DNA of 64,000 nt from the NCBI GenBank assembly GCA_026225945.1, contig JAMJFZ010000069.1, forward strand, positions 248,001 through 312,000, in the 5' to 3' direction. Below the pieces are notes generated by a model that was not told where the DNA came from, ran no database searches, and saw only the letters and a program-made list of their open reading frames with translations. The position numbers were made by a program, and so were the translations under genes. The number at the start of each line of letters is the position of its first letter. Positions within the stretch are counted from its first letter, which is position 1. This document shows, one piece after another, positions 38,127 to 50,622 of the stretch. This DNA comes from Cricetomys ansorgei. Lineage: Eukaryota; Chordata; Mammalia; Rodentia; Nesomyidae.

Positions 38127-41100
38127 GAGATACCTAAGATGGCATACATGTTGACAAATATCCACGCTTCTATTGATTCACTAGCACAGGTACCAAGAAC
38201 AAATACTTATTTGTGGATTTCTGGAAAATTGCCATTTTACCTTGGGAAAAGCTTTTCAAATGCAATCCCAAAGTCTTTGAAAATCTAAGGAATAAACTGC
38301 ACAAGCTGCTTCCTCACTATTGATATCTTTGGGAATGACCAGAGAAAAAGACAACACCCTTGGTTCCTTCTAGACATTCTTCCCACCACCACCATCTTTT
38401 GTACAACCAGAATCCAGGACCTATTTTACTGCTGAACACCGAATTGTATGCATTTTGGCCTGCTATGAATTCTCACCAGGAGTAGGCCATGTAATTCAAT
38501 TACTGATAAGCTGCTGTTCACACAGATGCCAGTCTACTTCGGTCAATATGCTAGACACAAGAATAGACCATTGTACTGTCTATAAAAAATACTTATCTCT
38601 CTGTTCTATTCATTATCACCTGTATCATTCTGAGCTTCTGTTGATGGTTATGATTGCATGGGGCACACACCAAAGATTGATCATTCTTCCTTTTTTTAAA
38701 AAAGGAGGGGACAATTAATAAATGTGCTATCCTAATAAACTACATACCTAACGCCTTTTTCCAGGTTTTCTGTACATTTTGAGGCTTGACTTCCTTTCTA
38801 GGGAGAGTACACAGTACGTGTGTTTACTCACGACTTCATGGGAATTACAACATCTATCCCTTACCAATGATTACAATTAGCCAATGATTTTATATACTCA
38901 GTCACAAGGATGGCCAATTATACTAATGAGAATACATGCTTCTGAACATTGTACAATCAGTGTCAACCAGTGGGCTCCTCCTCAGAGTTGTGATTTCATG
39001 GGGATTCCACCATAGAACAATCTTTCTTTTTTAAGCTTTAAGGTGGCAAGACGCAGAGGAGCTGAACTTCATCTACAACAGATAGAATATTCTCCGTGAC
39101 CTCTGAACAATCCAAGGCTTGCATTACAATCAGTGGAATAACACATTATGTGTGATCTTAGGCTAATTTGTGATTTTTTTGAGCCCCAGGCCCTACCATG
39201 GATTACAATAAAGTTCTATGATACCCATTTTTCTACTGTATTCAGGGAGCAACTTGCCAAAAAGAATGAACACATGACATGAAAATATGATAGCTCAAAG
39301 CATTTCTCAACCTGGATCCTTGTATTCACCTTGGGGACTTTGACCTAGTGGAGTTAAGTAACACCAGATTTAAACTGACTCAACTATTCCAGGAGTCATA
39401 TTTTCTACATAAGCCACACAAGCAATGAAACCTGAAAAAAATCAAACTCTTTCTATTTCATTGATTTCTAACATCCTTTGATCCCTATATGAAGGGTTTC
39501 GGTTCTATAATTTTCACAATGAATAATCACACAAAATTCAGCTTTTTGATGATACAAATCTTTTACCTGTAAAAGATTCCTAGTCAGCAAATCAAGCTAC
39601 CATACTCCCAATTCCTTATAATAACAATAGATTTGAAGTTTTTCTTTCAAAAATTCTGTCTGACAGGTAGTTGGACTAAGAGAAACCATACAACTCTTCT
39701 AATGAAAGACATTTAAAATGAAAAAGAAAAATAAGAAGGGAAGAATAAAACAAAATGAAAGATGAAGGAATAAATCTAATTAGGAATGAATAATAAAGAT
39801 AAAATAATAAAATAGTAAAAATATATAAAATGTAAACATATTAAATAATATTTATTTATCAAATGAATAAATGTATAAAATAAATGAATATATAAAAAAA
39901 AGTAATAAAAATAAAAAATATATAAAATATGAAGATAATAATAAAATAATAAAGGTTAAAATAAGATATGATAAGGAGGCATGGATGGAGAAAAGAAGAA
40001 TTGAGGATGAATGGATGAGTTGAAAGTAGGACAGATGATTAGGAATGTTGTATTATGTAGATAGTGGGGTAAGCCAAGAAATGTGCTATGAGTGTGTACA
40101 GAGAACAGTGAAGGAAGCTTGGGATAGTGATTGGGGTTGTGTTAAATTTGGACCTCTCATTTTTTCTTCTACGAAAACAAGAAAGTGCCTAGTAATTTCC
40201 TCTTTGCCAAGGCCCATATGCACTCCTGGGTGACTACTGTTATGCATCCTTGCTAAATACGGCCACAATGGGCACCTGGAACTGCGTTTTTATCTCTGCT
40301 AGAACAAGAAATCTAGAACTCTGCATGCCTCAGGAGATTGCACTTGTCACCAGAGTCACAATACTTCAAATTCCAAAGGTTATAAGGGACCAGTGCCATG
40401 TTCTGAAGGAAGCAGACCACCCTCACTGCAAGGCCTGAAGAGAAACCAAAAGGAAAGAAAGCAGTGTGTATATCACCAAGACAATTGTGATTCAGGGCAG
40501 TATTTCATCTGCAATATCATATGCTTTTAACCTAGGTCCATTTAATGTGCCCTCTATAGAGACAATTTTCCCGATTTTCTGCCTATTCAAAGACTCCTAT
40601 GTGGCAACCCACTTACTTCTTCAGGTAATGCTGGAAAATGATATTATCCCCATGTTGAGTAAGTGGAATGGACTTAGGGTTGAAGATTGTACAGGATTCT
40701 CACTTCCAAGGAATATAGACATTGTCTGGTAAAATGGCTCCACCTCAATGAGAGAACCCATTTAAAAAGATAAGATGAATTCCATTATTAGCTGGATGAG
40801 CCTGAAAAGTCTGAAGAATAAATCATTGACACTGGAACCAAAGACAGAGAAGACATCCCAGAATGAAATTGCAAAATGCTGGTTTGTACATGGTATAGGA
40901 CCCTCAGTTGTCATCATGGCCCCATGTTTAGCTGTCAAGGGATTTCAAGGGATTTCCATACACCTTTAACTGATTACTATTAGGTCCCATGCATCTCATT
41001 CTTCTACCTGCAAATAGAAAGTAGCTTGCCAAGGAGGCAAGCATGACATACCAAGGTGGAAAAAAGACGCCTGGAAGGCTTTCTCAACTATGATCACTTC

Positions 41101-43371
41101 AGTCCTCCTGGGAATCTTGACCAAGGTGTAGTGAAGTGACCCCAGATTAAAAATGGGTCAGCTAGCCCAAGAAACATTTTTTCCTAGATAAGCCACATAA
41201 GCAGTGTAAGTGGACACAAGAAACTCTTCTGATTCACTAAGTTTAACCTCCATTGTATACCTTCATAGAGATCTCTGCTTCTCCTCATTTTCACCATGAA
41301 AAAGTATTAAATGTCTGCTTACTAAAGCTAGCTGTGGCAAATGCCCAATCTACAGACCAAGACACAGTGCTCACAAAACCTTGTATTAGTTCTGGTTTCT
41401 TGCCTAAACATTATCTGACACGTAATTGGTCCATGATACAGCTATCCTAAGAGAGGACATTTAAAATAAATAAAAACAAAGAAAGCAAAGAGGAAAAAAA
41501 GCAATGAAGAAAGGAAGAAGCAAAAAGAAACTTAAAAGAGGGAGAAAGGAACATGAATAAGAAAAGAACAAAGGATAAATGATGGGAAGTTGATAGTCAT
41601 CTATGTAGGATAGAAAACAGGGTGAGTGGCAAGAATGACTGGTAATTAGGAAGGTTTTACTTATGTAGTTAGTGGTGGATATTCTCCTCTATAGAGTTAA
41701 CTTTAGGTTAAAAGAAATAATGAGAAAAGAAGAAATGAATGAATAATGAAGTGAATACAAGTGTTGTGTTAAGATCAAAGTAGGGGGGTTTACTCTAATA
41801 ATAGTACATTCTCAAAAATGATACTGAGTAATTAGTATTTTTCTTACCTAGGGAAGGCTATTTCTTCCACTACAACATTTCTTCCTTTCTGTAGATCTTT
41901 CTTTAGGACTGTGGTCTTCTGCTGTTTCATTTTGCCTATCTATTGTTAGAATTTTCCAACTCGGTTTAGGATGTCATTCATGTCAACTTTTGTTAGAGTG
42001 GATAGAAGAATCAGGGTATGTGGGAAGTTTTGGAGAGAACAAATAGAAGTGGAAAATTTGATTATCTTAAAATGAAAAAATAAAAGCAAAAGCAAGTATT
42101 GAAGGGAAGAAATGTATGTTACCATGTGGATGAGCTTGGGTCCAAATTACCAGAACATGTAGTGTTCCATAAATGAGTTATGGGTGCCTGTAGAGAGCAG
42201 AGAAAGCACCTTGGGACAATGTATGGGGCTGTGAGAATTTGAGATATCTATGTTTTCTGCTAGGAAGTCAGGAATGGAGCTCATCAACTCTCCCCCTTTC
42301 CCAAGCCCCAAAAGTTAGACTGTAGTATGAATACTGATTTGTATCCCTGCTAAGCTTTTCTGTCTCTATGAGGTCAAGAATTCTAGAATACCAATTACAT
42401 CAAGAAACTGCACTTTTCACCAGGATAACCAGACCATGGGCAGAATGAGCAGTTGGGGTGTCCTGGAGGAAGCAAACTTCCCTTGAATCCAAAGTAAAGT
42501 AGTGTTTGCATTACCATGACAATTCTGATTTGGGGTAGCATTTCACCTGGAATGAAATAAGACATGCTGCTTTTAACATAGGTCCACTTACTGGGACCTC
42601 TGTATAACTGCTTACCATAATAGTCCCAGATGGCAAACCACTCAGTATTTTAGGCAATTCTGCCATTTGATGTTTTTTCCCATCTTGGTAAATGGTCTTA
42701 GGGATGAAAATTGAACAGAATCTCATTTTCAAGGATCAGATATACTGTATAGTAAAATGGCATGTCAATCCAAATTTCTTACACATTATGAAAACTGAAT
42801 GGAAATCCATTCTTAGGTGGATGAAAATACAGAATCCTGAGGTATAGTGTCACTGACACTGGGACAAAGTCAGAGCTGAGATGCCCCCAGCATGGAATAA
42901 CAACTCCTGAATTGTCCAGGGTGCAGTATTCGAAGCTGTGGTCTTGGCCCTATTTAATTTTGACATACAAAGCAGTCAGTCTTCCCTGGTGGTAATGACA
43001 CAGTGAACCCAGGCACCCAGAAAACATAAATATTAGGAGTTCAAAGAGGCTATAGTAGTGAAAACACCTACCTCATCCCCCAGAAACCATTCTATGAAAT
43101 AAACTATAGCTTTTGAGAACTAGTACACAATGTCAAACTCTTCTTGTCCTCGATACCTCAGAGGCCCTCAGCTTTCTATACAAAGTTGAAAACCTTGCAT
43201 GAGAAGATATCCACAGACTACAGCCTATGTTACCATGAACCTTGCCTTGGGTGAGAGGTACAATTTAGCATCCAGGACTTGTGTCATAGTTTTATTGGAA
43301 ACATCATAACCAAAGTAGAAATGCAGAAATTCACCAATGCAAAAATGTAGAAATAAAAGTTGTTACAGGAT

Positions 43372-45135
43372 ATTTTGGAGGCATGCTAATACCCAAACAT
43401 CACAAAGATTCAAAAAGTAATAGAATTATATTTCACTCACAAAGCACACCAATAACACATTAAAAAGATTATTCACCATGATTGAATAGCCTTGATCCCA
43501 GAGAAGAAGGATCGTTCAATATAAGAAAATAAGTCAATGTAATCCACGTGGCATAAACAAATTAATAGAAAAAAAACTACATGATCATCTCACTACAATG
43601 TGAGAAAGCTTGTGATAATATCAAACAACCCTTCAAAATAAATCTAATGGAGCGATTGAGGATAAAAAGGCCATACTGAAACATAGTAAAGGTAAGTAAC
43701 AGCAATCCTACTGACAACATCAAATTAAATAGAGGGAAACTCAAAGCAATTACACTAAAATCAGAAGTAAGATGGGGCTATTCTCTTCCTCCATTTATAA
43801 ATATTGAATACAGTACTTAAAGTTCTAGCAAGAACAATGAGACAAGAGAAGGAGATTAAGGGAATATGAATTCACAAGGAAACAGTCAAAGTATCCTTAT
43901 TTGCAGATGAGATATTATATATAAATGACCTCAAAAACTGGATCACGGAACTCCTATAGCTGGTAAAACAACTTCAGTGAAATGGCTGGCTACAAGATAA
44001 ACTAAAAAAAAATCTGGAGCCCTCCTATATACAAATGACAAATAGAGACAGAAAGAAATAAGAGAAATAATACTCTTCACAATAGATACAAATAACATAA
44101 GGCATCTTTGGCGACTCTAACCAAGCAAGTGAAAGACTTGAATGACAAAATCTTTATGTTCTTGAAGAGGGAATTTGAAGATTTCAAAAGATGGAAAGAT
44201 ATCCCATGCTTCTGAGTTGGTAAGATTAACATAGTAAAAATGGCCACTGTACTAAAAGTAATCTAAGGACTCAATGCAATCCCTATCAAAATCCCAATAT
44301 ACTTCTTTAAAAACATTAAAAGGGCAATACACTACTTCATAAGTAAAAAACAAAAATACTTAGGATAGCTAAAAAAATCCTGAAAAATAAAAGAACTTCT
44401 AGAGGTATCAAGATCCCTGATCTTAATCTGTACTACAGAGCCATAGTAATAATAACTGCATGGTATTGGCACAAAAACAGACTTGATGACCAATGGAACG
44501 GAAAAAGGATACAGATATATATCCACACACCTATGGATACCTGATCATTTTTAAAGAAGCTAGAAAAATACAATGACAAAAGGAAGCAGCTTTAACAAAT
44601 GGTGCTGGTCTCATTGGATGTCTGAGGTAGAAGAATGCAAAAAGATCCATATCTATTACTGAGTAAAAACCTCAAGTCCAAATGAATCTAAGATCTCAGT
44701 ATAAAACCAGATATACTGAAACTGATTGAAGAGAAAGTAAGCAATAGCCTTGAGAGCAGTGGCACAGGAGACAACTTTTTAACAGAACACTGAAAGGTCA
44801 GGAACAAAGATCAAAGATTGATAAGAGGACCTCATAAAACTGAAAAGCTTCTGTAAGGAAAATGACATTGTCAGCAGGGCAAATCTGAAGCCTACAGAAT
44901 GGGAAGATATTGACCAATTCCACTTCCAATAGAGAATTAACATCCAAAATATATAAAAAAAATGCAAGAATCTACATGTCAACAAAACAAATAACCCAAT
45001 TAAAATGGGGTGCATATCTAAACAAAGAATTCACAAAAGAGGAATCTCAAATGGCTGAGAAACACTTAAAGAAATGTTCAACATCTTTAGGCATCTGGGA
45101 TTGCTCTCTAAGGGCAATCATCTACTGGAGATAAA
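43372..45135 (+). mobile_element. Decayed L1 ORF2 fragment in U4 (divergent copy)
   Basis: Fourth copy of the shared L1 fragment. It is closer in places to a typical L1 than the U1-U3 copies: near 45,040-45,090 the C-terminal segment reads in an open 74-codon frame (44,910-45,134). This suggests U4 kept ancestral bases that mutated in the common source of U1-U3. It is still inactive. Confidence 0.82.
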
Positions 45136-45150
45136 AGAAAGTTTGTAAGG

Positions 45151-45720
45151 GTGGGGCCTGTAGGTGGTTGAGGGGGTACAAGATGGAGGTTACGGAGGTT
45201 TAGGGATGCTTGGTAGGCTCAGGCCTGTGGAGTACAGATCATGGAGTCCTCAATGGCACTGCACTGAGACACTTTCCTCCATCCTGGGTGCTAGCAGGGT
45301 TTGAAAATGCTTCCAAGATCTAAGGGAATGCTCCAAAAACCCATGACAATCTGTTGCATGGAAGAGAGAATTCAGACACAAAATAGACTTATGGGCCAGG
45401 GACGGGAATCTCCTCCTTTGTGGCCAAGCAAGGACATTCTGACTTGGCCTGCCCAGAAATCCTGTTGCATTCTACTTTACTCCACACACCAAAGAGACCA
45501 CTAAAGCTTCCAGGCCAGACTTCGGTCTGATGACACTGGTTGACCATGGCCACACCCAAGCTTCTAGGTCAAGACTCTCTGACAAGAAGGCCCTTCAAGG
45601 TTAATGCTGGGCACATAAAGCAGTGGGGCAGTGTTGTCACATAGCTGTGTATACATGGGAAGGTGGCAGAAGCCTCAGGATGGGGCTCCCACCTCATTTG
45701 GGTCCTAGGCATAGAACTGC
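45151..45720. repeat. Unit-end segment of U4, paralogous to 48.1-48.8 kb
   Basis: It begins 'gggcctgtaggtggttgagg' and is collinear with 48,117 onward ('gggcatgcagggagttgagg'). Further shared landmarks are 'gatcactaaagctgcc'-type and 'caggtcaag' stretches. The offset is about 2.97 kb. The pair brackets an unrelated-looking 2.4-kb segment. Confidence 0.65.
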
Positions 45721-46248
45721 CTTCCAATATTGCAAAAGAAGACTCCCTTGATCAACACATGACAAAGCATAATGGCATCTGTGTTTACCTGTGATAATCC
45801 AGTTGCTCAGCTCTGACCCCTGAGTCAGATGGGTCATGAGAAAGGTTACCCCAACACTTTCATCTTCTTGCACATGGATCAATGATGATGACATCAGGAA
45901 CCCTGCCATCTGGTTCATGTGGATGCTGCCAAACTTTATCCACAGCAGGAGCCAACAGAAGCCAGGAGCATCCACATACAAATTCACCTGAAGAGGCAGG
46001 CATGTAAGACCCTGTTGTGCGGAAAGGATATTTCTAAAAAGAGACATTTTATCCCACTTAGCCCATGGCCTATCAGGTAGTGGGCCTATCCCCCACCATA
46101 ACTGTCTCCTAGGGATTGCTTTGCAACTATTTAGAGCTATGCTGATAACCCATCTCCTCTCAACAGCCCAATAAACCACCTCCATCCAACCTAAACCAGT
46201 GAGCACCACTAAGGATACTTGGCTCCTTTTTATTTCTCTAAAGTCCAC
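45694..46248 (-). other. Unrecognised 184-codon minus-strand ORF
   Basis: The longest ATG frame outside the GC-rich exon region. The predicted protein is rich in Trp and Leu with several hydrophobic stretches, but I see no signal peptide followed by a coherent domain, no cysteine pattern and no family motif. No promoter or poly(A) signal stands out. It could be a chance frame, an old pseudogene exon, or part of an unrecognised repeat or retroviral remnant. Confidence 0.2.
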
Positions 46249-48116
46249 ACAGTGCTCTCAAATATGGGTCATTTTGAGTACTCTGTAGACACATACATCT
46301 TTTTGTGTCCAGGGCTAGGTACACATGTAAGTCAGATCTATGGTCACCTAGACACTAGGAAGAATACACATGCCTGACTGATGTCAACAGGATGTCTGCA
46401 GCTTGTCCGCACCCCTGCCCTAATCACTGACTTCATACCAAAGTAAGGCATCCTTAGAGGAAACAGTCATTGTTCCTTCATCTGTTCTCCCCATTGGACT
46501 AGAACCAAGGAATGGGAATGAGAGGCCAAAGAGCTGCCGTATGAAAGAATGGGTTTGATCACCAAGCTCCAGGCAAATATACCTACAATTTCAAAGTGAT
46601 TTTCCTCTCATTCTATTTCTCTATTTCTCCATCTCTGTATCTTTATCTATCATGTATCTATCTATCTACCTATCTATCCATCTATTACTTTCTGTCTCAT
46701 CTCTTTCTTCCTTTGACCTCTCCCTCTATTTCCCTCTCTCATAAATACATTCATAGCCAGAGCATCCAGGACAGATAAGTCTGTCTGGATACCATATGAT
46801 AATACCGTATTCATTTGGGAAATGCTTTGCAGTATCCCACAGGAACCATTTTTTCCATGAGCTGAGAGTCTCCAGAGGCCTAGCTACATAGGGATGTTAG
46901 CCCCTAAGACACAACACATACCCTGCCTCCTGTAGACATTCCTGACATTGATTTCCACCTCTTCCTCTCTCATAATTTCCGTTGAGGCAGCCTCTCTGAT
47001 GGCAGAAAAAGGAGGTCCTTCAGGGTGGACCTGATTTGAGTTCTCAGTGTGAGCCAATCCAGCCACTTCCAAGGAGTGGTCCTGTGACATTAGGTCTAAT
47101 TGACTGAGACACAAGAAGTCACAACAATCCAAGGATGTGTCCACACATTATGCCCAAATGAGCTTGTGCTTAAGGTTGGTTCCGCAAAGGGTCTTCCGCT
47201 ACAAAAAAAAACCTGTCCTTCCCAGACAACTCTGAAGTGACACTGATAGTTCTGGGTCACTGAACAGTACTTGCAGACAAGCTCAGAATAGAACACAAAA
47301 GAAAAAAAGTGAAAAAAGAGAGAACATGTGTCAGAAAGAGAGGTGAGAGGGGAATGAGCATGGAATGGAGGTAGTGAAATGGAAAAAACTCACAGGACCA
47401 CAATGGGTAATGTGGCCCTGTCATTCTGCCCACAGCTTAGAAGAGATGCTGGCAGCATGTGGGGACCAAGAAGTGAGGTCTGTTTGCTATTGTTTTTGAC
47501 CCTAACCTGAAATTTAGGAGTCCTGTGGTTGACATAATGAATCGTGGCATGCAGGATAAGTTTCTCCATCCTACACCCAGATGAAGCGTCAGATGCAGAG
47601 TCCACTTGAAGAGAGACCCCTCCCAATCCCAACAGACACAGCTACCTCAAGACCTGGGAGGGCTGTACTTCCTGCTTGCAGTATGACACACATGCCACGC
47701 ACTATGGCACCTGGCCTGCACTGGGGCAGGACTCAGTCTCCAGGGTCAAGGATCACCTGGACCCTGCTTTTTTCCCACACCTCATTTGGGCCAACAAGGC
47801 TGAAGGAGACCCAAGCCAGTCCTGGCCAGCCAGGATCAGAGATGCTGCTTAGGGTGCTGACACTGTACAGAGATGCACAGATACCGGGCTGGCAGGGTCA
47901 GAAAAAACCATTCCACTTAATGACAGTAGTGGACCAAAATGCCAAATAATTCATGCTGTGAACCGACTCTCTCCCTCTGTCCTTAAATGTGTAAAAATAC
48001 AACAGCAACCACCCTGCCTCTAGATTCCAAGAACCAGCTAACCCTTATTGACTGGGATGGGCTAAGAGATTGGCTCTCTATATACAGTCCACCACAGGGG
48101 ATCCTAGCAGGTTATA
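46249..48116. other. Array flank, unrecognised
   Basis: Between the two paralogous end segments I recognise no gene or SINE. The only clear element is a short imperfect TATC/TCTA microsatellite near 46,644-46,684. Several 60-120 codon frames occur on both strands, but none has recognisable content. Confidence 0.5.
46644..46684. repeat. Imperfect (TATC)n microsatellite
   Basis: TATC/TATCTA units with interruptions, in a pyrimidine-rich neighbourhood (46,600-46,740). Confidence 0.75.
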
Positions 48117-48800
48117 TGGGCATGCAGGGAGTTGAGGGGGTTCCAGATGGGGGTGCAATGGAGAAGAGGATGGTTTGGTAAGATTCAGGAATTGTGGGTC
48201 AGTCACAGAAACGTGGGACACAGGGGCTCCATAACTGCAATGCCCTGAGCTATTGTACTCACTTTGTGTGTGTCAGGTTTAGTGTCCAGAAGGTGCTGCC
48301 TAGATCTCCAAGGGAATTCTCCAGAATATCCATGCCAATCTGCAACACAAGAGAGTAGCCTCAGACACAAAAACATGGCCGTGGGAAACAAGGGCTGGAC
48401 ATAGCCCTCTTGTATCCTAACCAGGACATACCAACTTGTGTCTGCCCAGAAAACCTATTGTATTCTCCTTGACTCCACCTACCTGACTGATCACTAAAGC
48501 TGCCACTCCAGATTTGGGTGTGTTGACACTTTGTGACCCTGCCACAACCAATCTTTCAGGTCAAGGCAGCCTGCCAAGAAAGTCCTTTTAGCAATCCCTG
48601 GGGTAGTAAGTCAGTAAGGTGAGTTTTGTCGCTTCTGCCATTTTCCCTTTTTGAAGCAGAGACAATATGCATGAAGGAAGGTTTGCGCTCATAGGTTTGA
48701 TTCCAAAGACCCCGGGTTTTGGGGAACCCTGAGTGTAGTCCTCAGCTACTGAGCCTCCATGGGCAACACTGGAAGCCTCTGGATGGGGTAGATATTTGGC
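48117..48800. repeat. Second, diverged copy of the array end segment
   Basis: Collinear with 45,151-45,720 and with the end of every unit. Landmarks include 'caagggaattctccagaat', 'catgccaatctgcaacac', 'gatcactaaagctgccac' and 'caaggcagcctgccaagaaa'. It is more diverged than any array copy, so it is older than the 9.68-kb amplification and marks the right limit of the paralogous block. Confidence 0.65.
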
Positions 48801-48864
48801 CCCTGTCCTTCACATGGTCATATCAACAATGTACATTTACTCAGGACTTCACTCGATCCCCACC

Positions 48865-49042
48865 TCTGTATTTGTCTGTCTGTAGGTAGATGCACATGAG
48901 CAATGGCACCTGTGGAGGCCAGCGGTATCCGATTCCCTGGAAAGGGCATGATAGGTGGCTGTGAGCTGCCTGATGAGGGTGCTGGGAACTGAACTAGGGT
49001 CCTCTGCAAGAGCAGGATTCACCCCCAAAGCAATGCACATAA
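48865..49042 (-). repeat. B3 SINE, reverse orientation
   Basis: On the plus strand 'tgcacatgagcaatggcacc', 'tgtggaggccagcggtatcc', 'gtgctgggaactgaactagg' and 'tcctctgcaagagcag' give the reversed B3 order. This is the first SINE after the array. Confidence 0.85.
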
Positions 49043-50297
49043 AATTAAATTAAATTACTTAAAAGAGAGTGAGTAGAGAAAAGGAGATTGATTCAATATG
49101 GCCACGTTGTGAAAAGGAACAAAGCCTAGTAGCCCCTCCCTAAGCTCATATCCAAAGCCCTGATGCAAGATTTAGGCTTAAATAGGAAGCAAGAATGTAT
49201 GTATTACGTGAACAGTTCAGTGACGGTGTGGTCCCACCCATCACTGAGCCATCATTGTCTGGGCCACTAGACAAGCTGTCCTAACTGTATGACATCTCTT
49301 CCTGAGGGACCAGCTTCTCTCTTGCATGAGACTGGGAGGAATTCCAAATCCATGGAGTCTATTGTTTCAGTAGTCTGGTGGGTGAAAAGAGGAACAGGTG
49401 TCTTTCTTTAGAACATCTTCTCTCCCACTGGGATGGTTAGATTTGAGCACGAGCTCCATGCAGGTCCATGTCTAGACCTGGACACCAGAGATAAAAAAAA
49501 ACATTCCCTAAAGAGTTCTGAGTCCCGCTGATGGCTTTATATGCTTCTCATTAGACATGTATTTCTATAAAATTTGCTAGCTTTCAGCTGGCTCTAGTTC
49601 TTCTAACATACACAGACTTTCTCTCAGGAAAACAACACTTTAATTCTTTATTAACTCTCACCTTAGCCATTACTTTGCCATTATGTGGCATGTCCCTGGT
49701 GTAAATTAATCCCTTGGTTATCAGTTATCACTTGAAGAGTTGATATAGGATTAGCTACTAATAGTTTAATTACCTCCTAACACCTGATATCAGGCAGACA
49801 CTTATTCATTAGGTCATATTACATGACAGTTTGCTACACCTTAATTATTAATCGATATTTTAGTAACTTGCTTTAAACATATTACTGGCACTTTGGTACT
49901 TAAGCTTTGTGCTATTAGTTTGGGATACAGTAGGTCCTCCCGATTCACAGGGACTAGCGTCCTAATGAGGCAGAAACAGAAACACAGGGGCAGTTGGAGA
50001 AACACGGGAGGAAAGAAAGAATGCCTTCATTCTAGCTTTGGTTGCTTGAGGCCCTAGGCAGCTGGCAATCAAGAATTCCTAGCACAATTTACACTTGCTT
50101 AAGGCTTTACTTCTTCGCAGACTGGAAACCTGCAATTTTCTGGGACTCTCACTAGAAACGTACTTTATAGTGAAAAACTCTGTCTTGACCTCCTTGTGCA
50201 ACCGTAGTGGCTCCTGCTTTTGTTTTCCTCAGACTGTGATCCATCCCAAGCCATCTCCAGAGCCACTCTATGATTTCACTCATCAGAAAGAGAAACA
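49043..50297. other. Intergenic, no gene recognised
   Basis: No exon, SINE or clear LTR is recognisable. 49,550-49,920 is AT-rich and 49,920-50,080 is more mixed. An old LTR or DNA transposon could be hidden here. Confidence 0.5.
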
Positions 50298-50468
50298 CTG
50301 GGAGACAGCAAGGTACTTGCTACCAAGCCTGACAAACCTGAGTTCAATCCTGGAAGGTGGAAGGAGGAGAAATAACTCCCACAAGTAGTCCTTTGACCTC
50401 TCTTGCCTGTGCTGGCACATGTTTGAGTGTGTGCACGAACACATCTACGTACACACAGAGACACAACT
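50298..50468 (+). repeat. B3 SINE
   Basis: 'cttgctaccaagcctgac', 'cctgagttcaatcctgg' and 'tcctttgacctctcttgcc' give the B3 order, ending in a CA-rich 3' part. Confidence 0.8.
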
Positions 50469-50622
50469 TTTTTTCTTTTGTTATGAGACAGGCTCTCAGT
50501 GTATGTGTGAGTCCTAGCTAGCCTGGAACTCAGTGTTTAAAACCAGACTAGCATCAAGCTCACAGAGATCCCCCTCCTGGGTGATGGGATTAAAGAGTCG
50601 TGCACCACCATGCCTAGTAAGA
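50469..50622 (-). repeat. B1 SINE, reverse orientation, old
   Basis: A T-rich head, 'gagacaggctctcagtgta', 'agcctggaactcagtg', 'ctcacagagatccccctcc' and 'gggattaaagagtcgtgc' follow reversed B1. It abuts the preceding B3. Confidence 0.85.

Larger units (their letters stand above)
35987..45620. repeat. Tandem unit U4 of the 9.68-kb array (right end unit)
   Basis: Fourth unit, about 9.63 kb. Its left third is close to U2/U3, and divergence rises steadily to the right. By the L1 region (43.4-45.1 kb) it has many indels and substitutions not in the other three, and the plus-strand 70-codon frame conserved in U1-U3 is lost. The unit ends near 45,620, with no following CRE-like tract. Confidence 0.9.

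Noticed and set aside
6290..45620. CRISPR-like or satellite interpretation of the regular repeats
   Set aside because: The 9.68-kb units are complex and long with no short repeat/spacer pattern, in a rodent nuclear context; it is a segmental tandem duplication.
47581..47949. 122-codon plus-strand ORF in the array flank
   Set aside because: No domain or family resemblance, and overlapped by a minus-strand frame; treated as chance.
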